Source: Parabacteroides massiliensis
Lineage (GTDB): Bacteria > Bacteroidota > Bacteroidia > Bacteroidales > Tannerellaceae
Length of the DNA: 64,000 nucleotides
Assembly (NCBI RefSeq): GCF_900155425.1
Contig: NZ_LT700190.1
Coordinates: 310,001 to 374,000, forward strand
Direction: 5' to 3'
Shown: piece after piece, positions 62,887 through 64,000 of the stretch
Layout: each line of letters opens with the position of its first letter
Numbering within the stretch: position 1 is the stretch's first letter
Position numbers and translations under genes: made by a program
The notes under the pieces: generated by a model
The model's database searches: none
Told to the model about the DNA's origin: nothing
Seen by the model: only the letters and a program-made list of their open reading frames with translations

Positions 62887-63294
62887 TCAGTTGGCAGGAT
62901 TGTCGATACCCTTTATTATATTCATCAGTTCTTCATCTGCTAAAGTTATGGCTTTAGCGTGAATAGGTTCACAATCATCTTCGATTTCTTCTCTACCGTT
63001 ATAGAAGCCATAATACATCAGTTCCTCATTACCTTCGTCATCAGCAACCGTATATAATAGTTGGATTTGGACAGATTCTACTCCTTTGCCCTCTACATAA
63101 TGGGCATAAGTACAATTTAGTTCCAACATTTTAGATGGTCGTTCCTTTTTGTCCGGATAAATGCCGAACTCGTTTGCGTAATATTCGGGAGAATCCGAAT
63201 AATCGTTTCCATTCTCGGAAACGTAATATTTAAGTGCTTCTCTCATGCTATGAATGGCAGAGAAATATCTTTCTTTGAGTGTTAAGGTGTCCAT
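62887..63294 (-). CDS. Unrecognised acidic protein
   Basis: 135 residues from ATG 63294 (MDTLTLKERYFSAIHSMREALKYYVSENGNDYSDSPEYYANEFGIYPDKKERPSKMLELNCTYAHYVEGKGVESVQIQLLYTVADDEGNEE). Acidic alpha/beta protein. A CAAAAATA box at 63315-63322 precedes it. Not recognised. Confidence 0.65.
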   Translation of the reverse strand: MDTLTLKERYFSAIHSMREALKYYVSENGNDYSDSPEYYANEFGIYPDKKERPSKMLELNCTYAHYVEGKGVESVQIQLLYTVADDEGNEELMYYGFYNGREEIEDDCEPIHAKAITLADEELMNIIKGIDNPAN

Positions 63295-63431
63295 AATCAT
63301 TGTTTTATTCTATGCAAAAATATAAAAAACATTGGACATAAAAGAAAACCAAACGGATTATAATATCAAGCAAGTAGGTCGTGACTCTCTCATTGAAGCC
63401 AATCCATTTACTTTGGTAAAAATACTTGATA

Positions 63432-63451
63432 GGGAACGTGAGCGCGTTCCC
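63432..63451. terminator. Intergenic GGGAACG hairpin
   Basis: GGGAACG / CGTTCCC (63432-63438, 63445-63451), same family as at 46020 and 56348, in the gap between operons. Confidence 0.5.
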
Positions 63452-63495
63452 GAAAGGGCAAATTAAATGGGTCGAATAAATCAGATGAAACAAAC

Positions 63496-63753
63496 TCAAA
63501 GTTCATCTAACAAGGCTTCTATCGATTTGAGTTGTATTTTACCGTCTAGGTGATCTTTGACCTGTTGCAAAGCTTCTTTTAATTCCTTCATTATGTCCCT
63601 TTTGTGCCCCATGCATTCTTCCGGCTGGATGATTTTGAACTGTTCATCTTGGTATTTAACAGCACCGCAAATCTTTCCGTCATGGCCGCAGATGGTATCA
63701 GTTTCACTTAGCCATAACATACCGCAGGGGAATTGTGTCTTTATCATTCCCAT
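63496..63753 (-). CDS. Unrecognised small protein coupled to a toxin gene
   Basis: 85 residues (MGMIKTQFPCGMLWLSETDTICGHDGKICGAVKYQDEQFKIIQPEECMGHKRDIMKELKEALQQVKDHLDGKIQLKSIEALLDEL). Its ATG follows the TAA of the YoeB-like gene with no gap. The C-terminal helix KEALQQVKDHLDGKIQLKSIEALLDEL resembles antitoxin tails, but the fold is not recognised. Confidence 0.6.
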   Translation of the reverse strand: MGMIKTQFPCGMLWLSETDTICGHDGKICGAVKYQDEQFKIIQPEECMGHKRDIMKELKEALQQVKDHLDGKIQLKSIEALLDEL

Positions 63754-64000
63754 TTACTTATCTTTATAGTGTCCTTCTATTTCAATAACCATGACGGTAA
63801 CGGTTTCATCATAGATGTCATATATCAACCTGTCATGTGCCGTTGTCCGTCTTGAATAGCTGACAGAGTTTCCTGCCTTTAAAGGTTCCGGGTGTCCGGT
63901 CCCTGTACGGGGGCCATGATTTCTTCAAGAAGACTCACCAGTTTTTTGTAGAGTACAAGATTGGACTTTTTGTATTTGGGTGTGGTTTTGTCGCACCCTT
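63754..64000 (-). pseudogene. YoeB/Txe-type toxin, frameshifted and cut by the window edge
   Basis: From the right edge the minus strand reads DKTTPKYKKSNLVLYKKLVSLLEEIMAP. It then shifts frame to PRTGTGHPEPLKAGNSVSYSRRTTAHDRLIYDIYDETVTVMVIEIEGHY and stops at 63754. The line LLEEIM...PRTGTGxPEPLK...SRRxxxxxRLIYxI...V.VxxxxGHY is the YoeB/Txe mRNA-interferase pattern. The shift is at G5 on the plus strand (63909-63913). One more base restores the frame. The start codon and likely antitoxin lie beyond the window. Confidence 0.75.

Overview
The sequence looks like a gut Bacteroidales (Bacteroides / Parabacteroides group). The evidence is the Bacteroidota promoter form (TTTG, about 20 nt, TAnnTTTG), GLUG and BspA-type surface proteins with type IX secretion-like tails, an RteC-like protein, a Bacteroides-type mobilizable element, and Rep proteins of the kind found on Bacteroidales plasmids. 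No rRNA, tRNA or CRISPR array was seen. The base sequence is AT-rich, except for the GC-richer 3' half of the adhesin gene near 10.5-11 kb.

Left part (1-18 kb): accessory, chromosome-like cargo. It holds a decayed DUF2589 pair, a lemA gene split by an IS200/IS605 element (intact TnpB nuclease, nonsense-mutated TnpA), a BspA-like leucine-rich repeat protein, a two-gene DUF262 (GmrSD-like) putative defence operon, a large GLUG/InlB-repeat adhesin with a frameshift, an IS982 copy with clean 15-bp inverted ends and a 9-bp target duplication just upstream of the adhesin start, a 182-bp MITE-like element, and a hipBA module with a clear operator and a G9 tract inside hipA.

Middle (18,091-28,573): a complete integrative mobilizable element bounded by a 21-bp direct repeat. 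It carries a tyrosine integrase, an HTH protein, a RepA-like ATPase, a toprim primase, a putative oriT, MobC and MobA, a membrane protein, and a right-hand cargo of HTH, RteC-like (frameshifted), WYL regulator, peptidase E and an AraC fragment.

Right part (about 28.6-64 kb): a plasmid-type backbone. It has a three-gene autoregulated HTH operon that could be toxin-antitoxin, a MobC-like protein, parA with a small partner and a degenerate centromere-like repeat field, a Pif1-like helicase, a DHH phosphoesterase, two SSBs, and two different replication initiators. Each initiator has its own iteron field: about 30 copies of TTTCGGAACTTTT-type iterons before the first, about 15 copies of ACCTATGGGG-type iterons before the second. 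A membrane-anchored ExoVII-large-like protein lies between them. The last 13 kb is a run of mostly unknown minus-strand operons, with a PcfJ-like protein, a PD-(D/E)XK nuclease-like protein and a YoeB-like toxin at the edge. Many of these operons begin at a CAAAGATA box (reverse-strand TATCTTTG) and end at GC-rich hairpins.

The window is therefore either one large multi-replicon plasmid or an integrated plasmid; the sequence alone does not decide. Several reading frames break at homopolymers, so base-level accuracy of the assembly should be borne in mind for every 'pseudogene' call of that kind.
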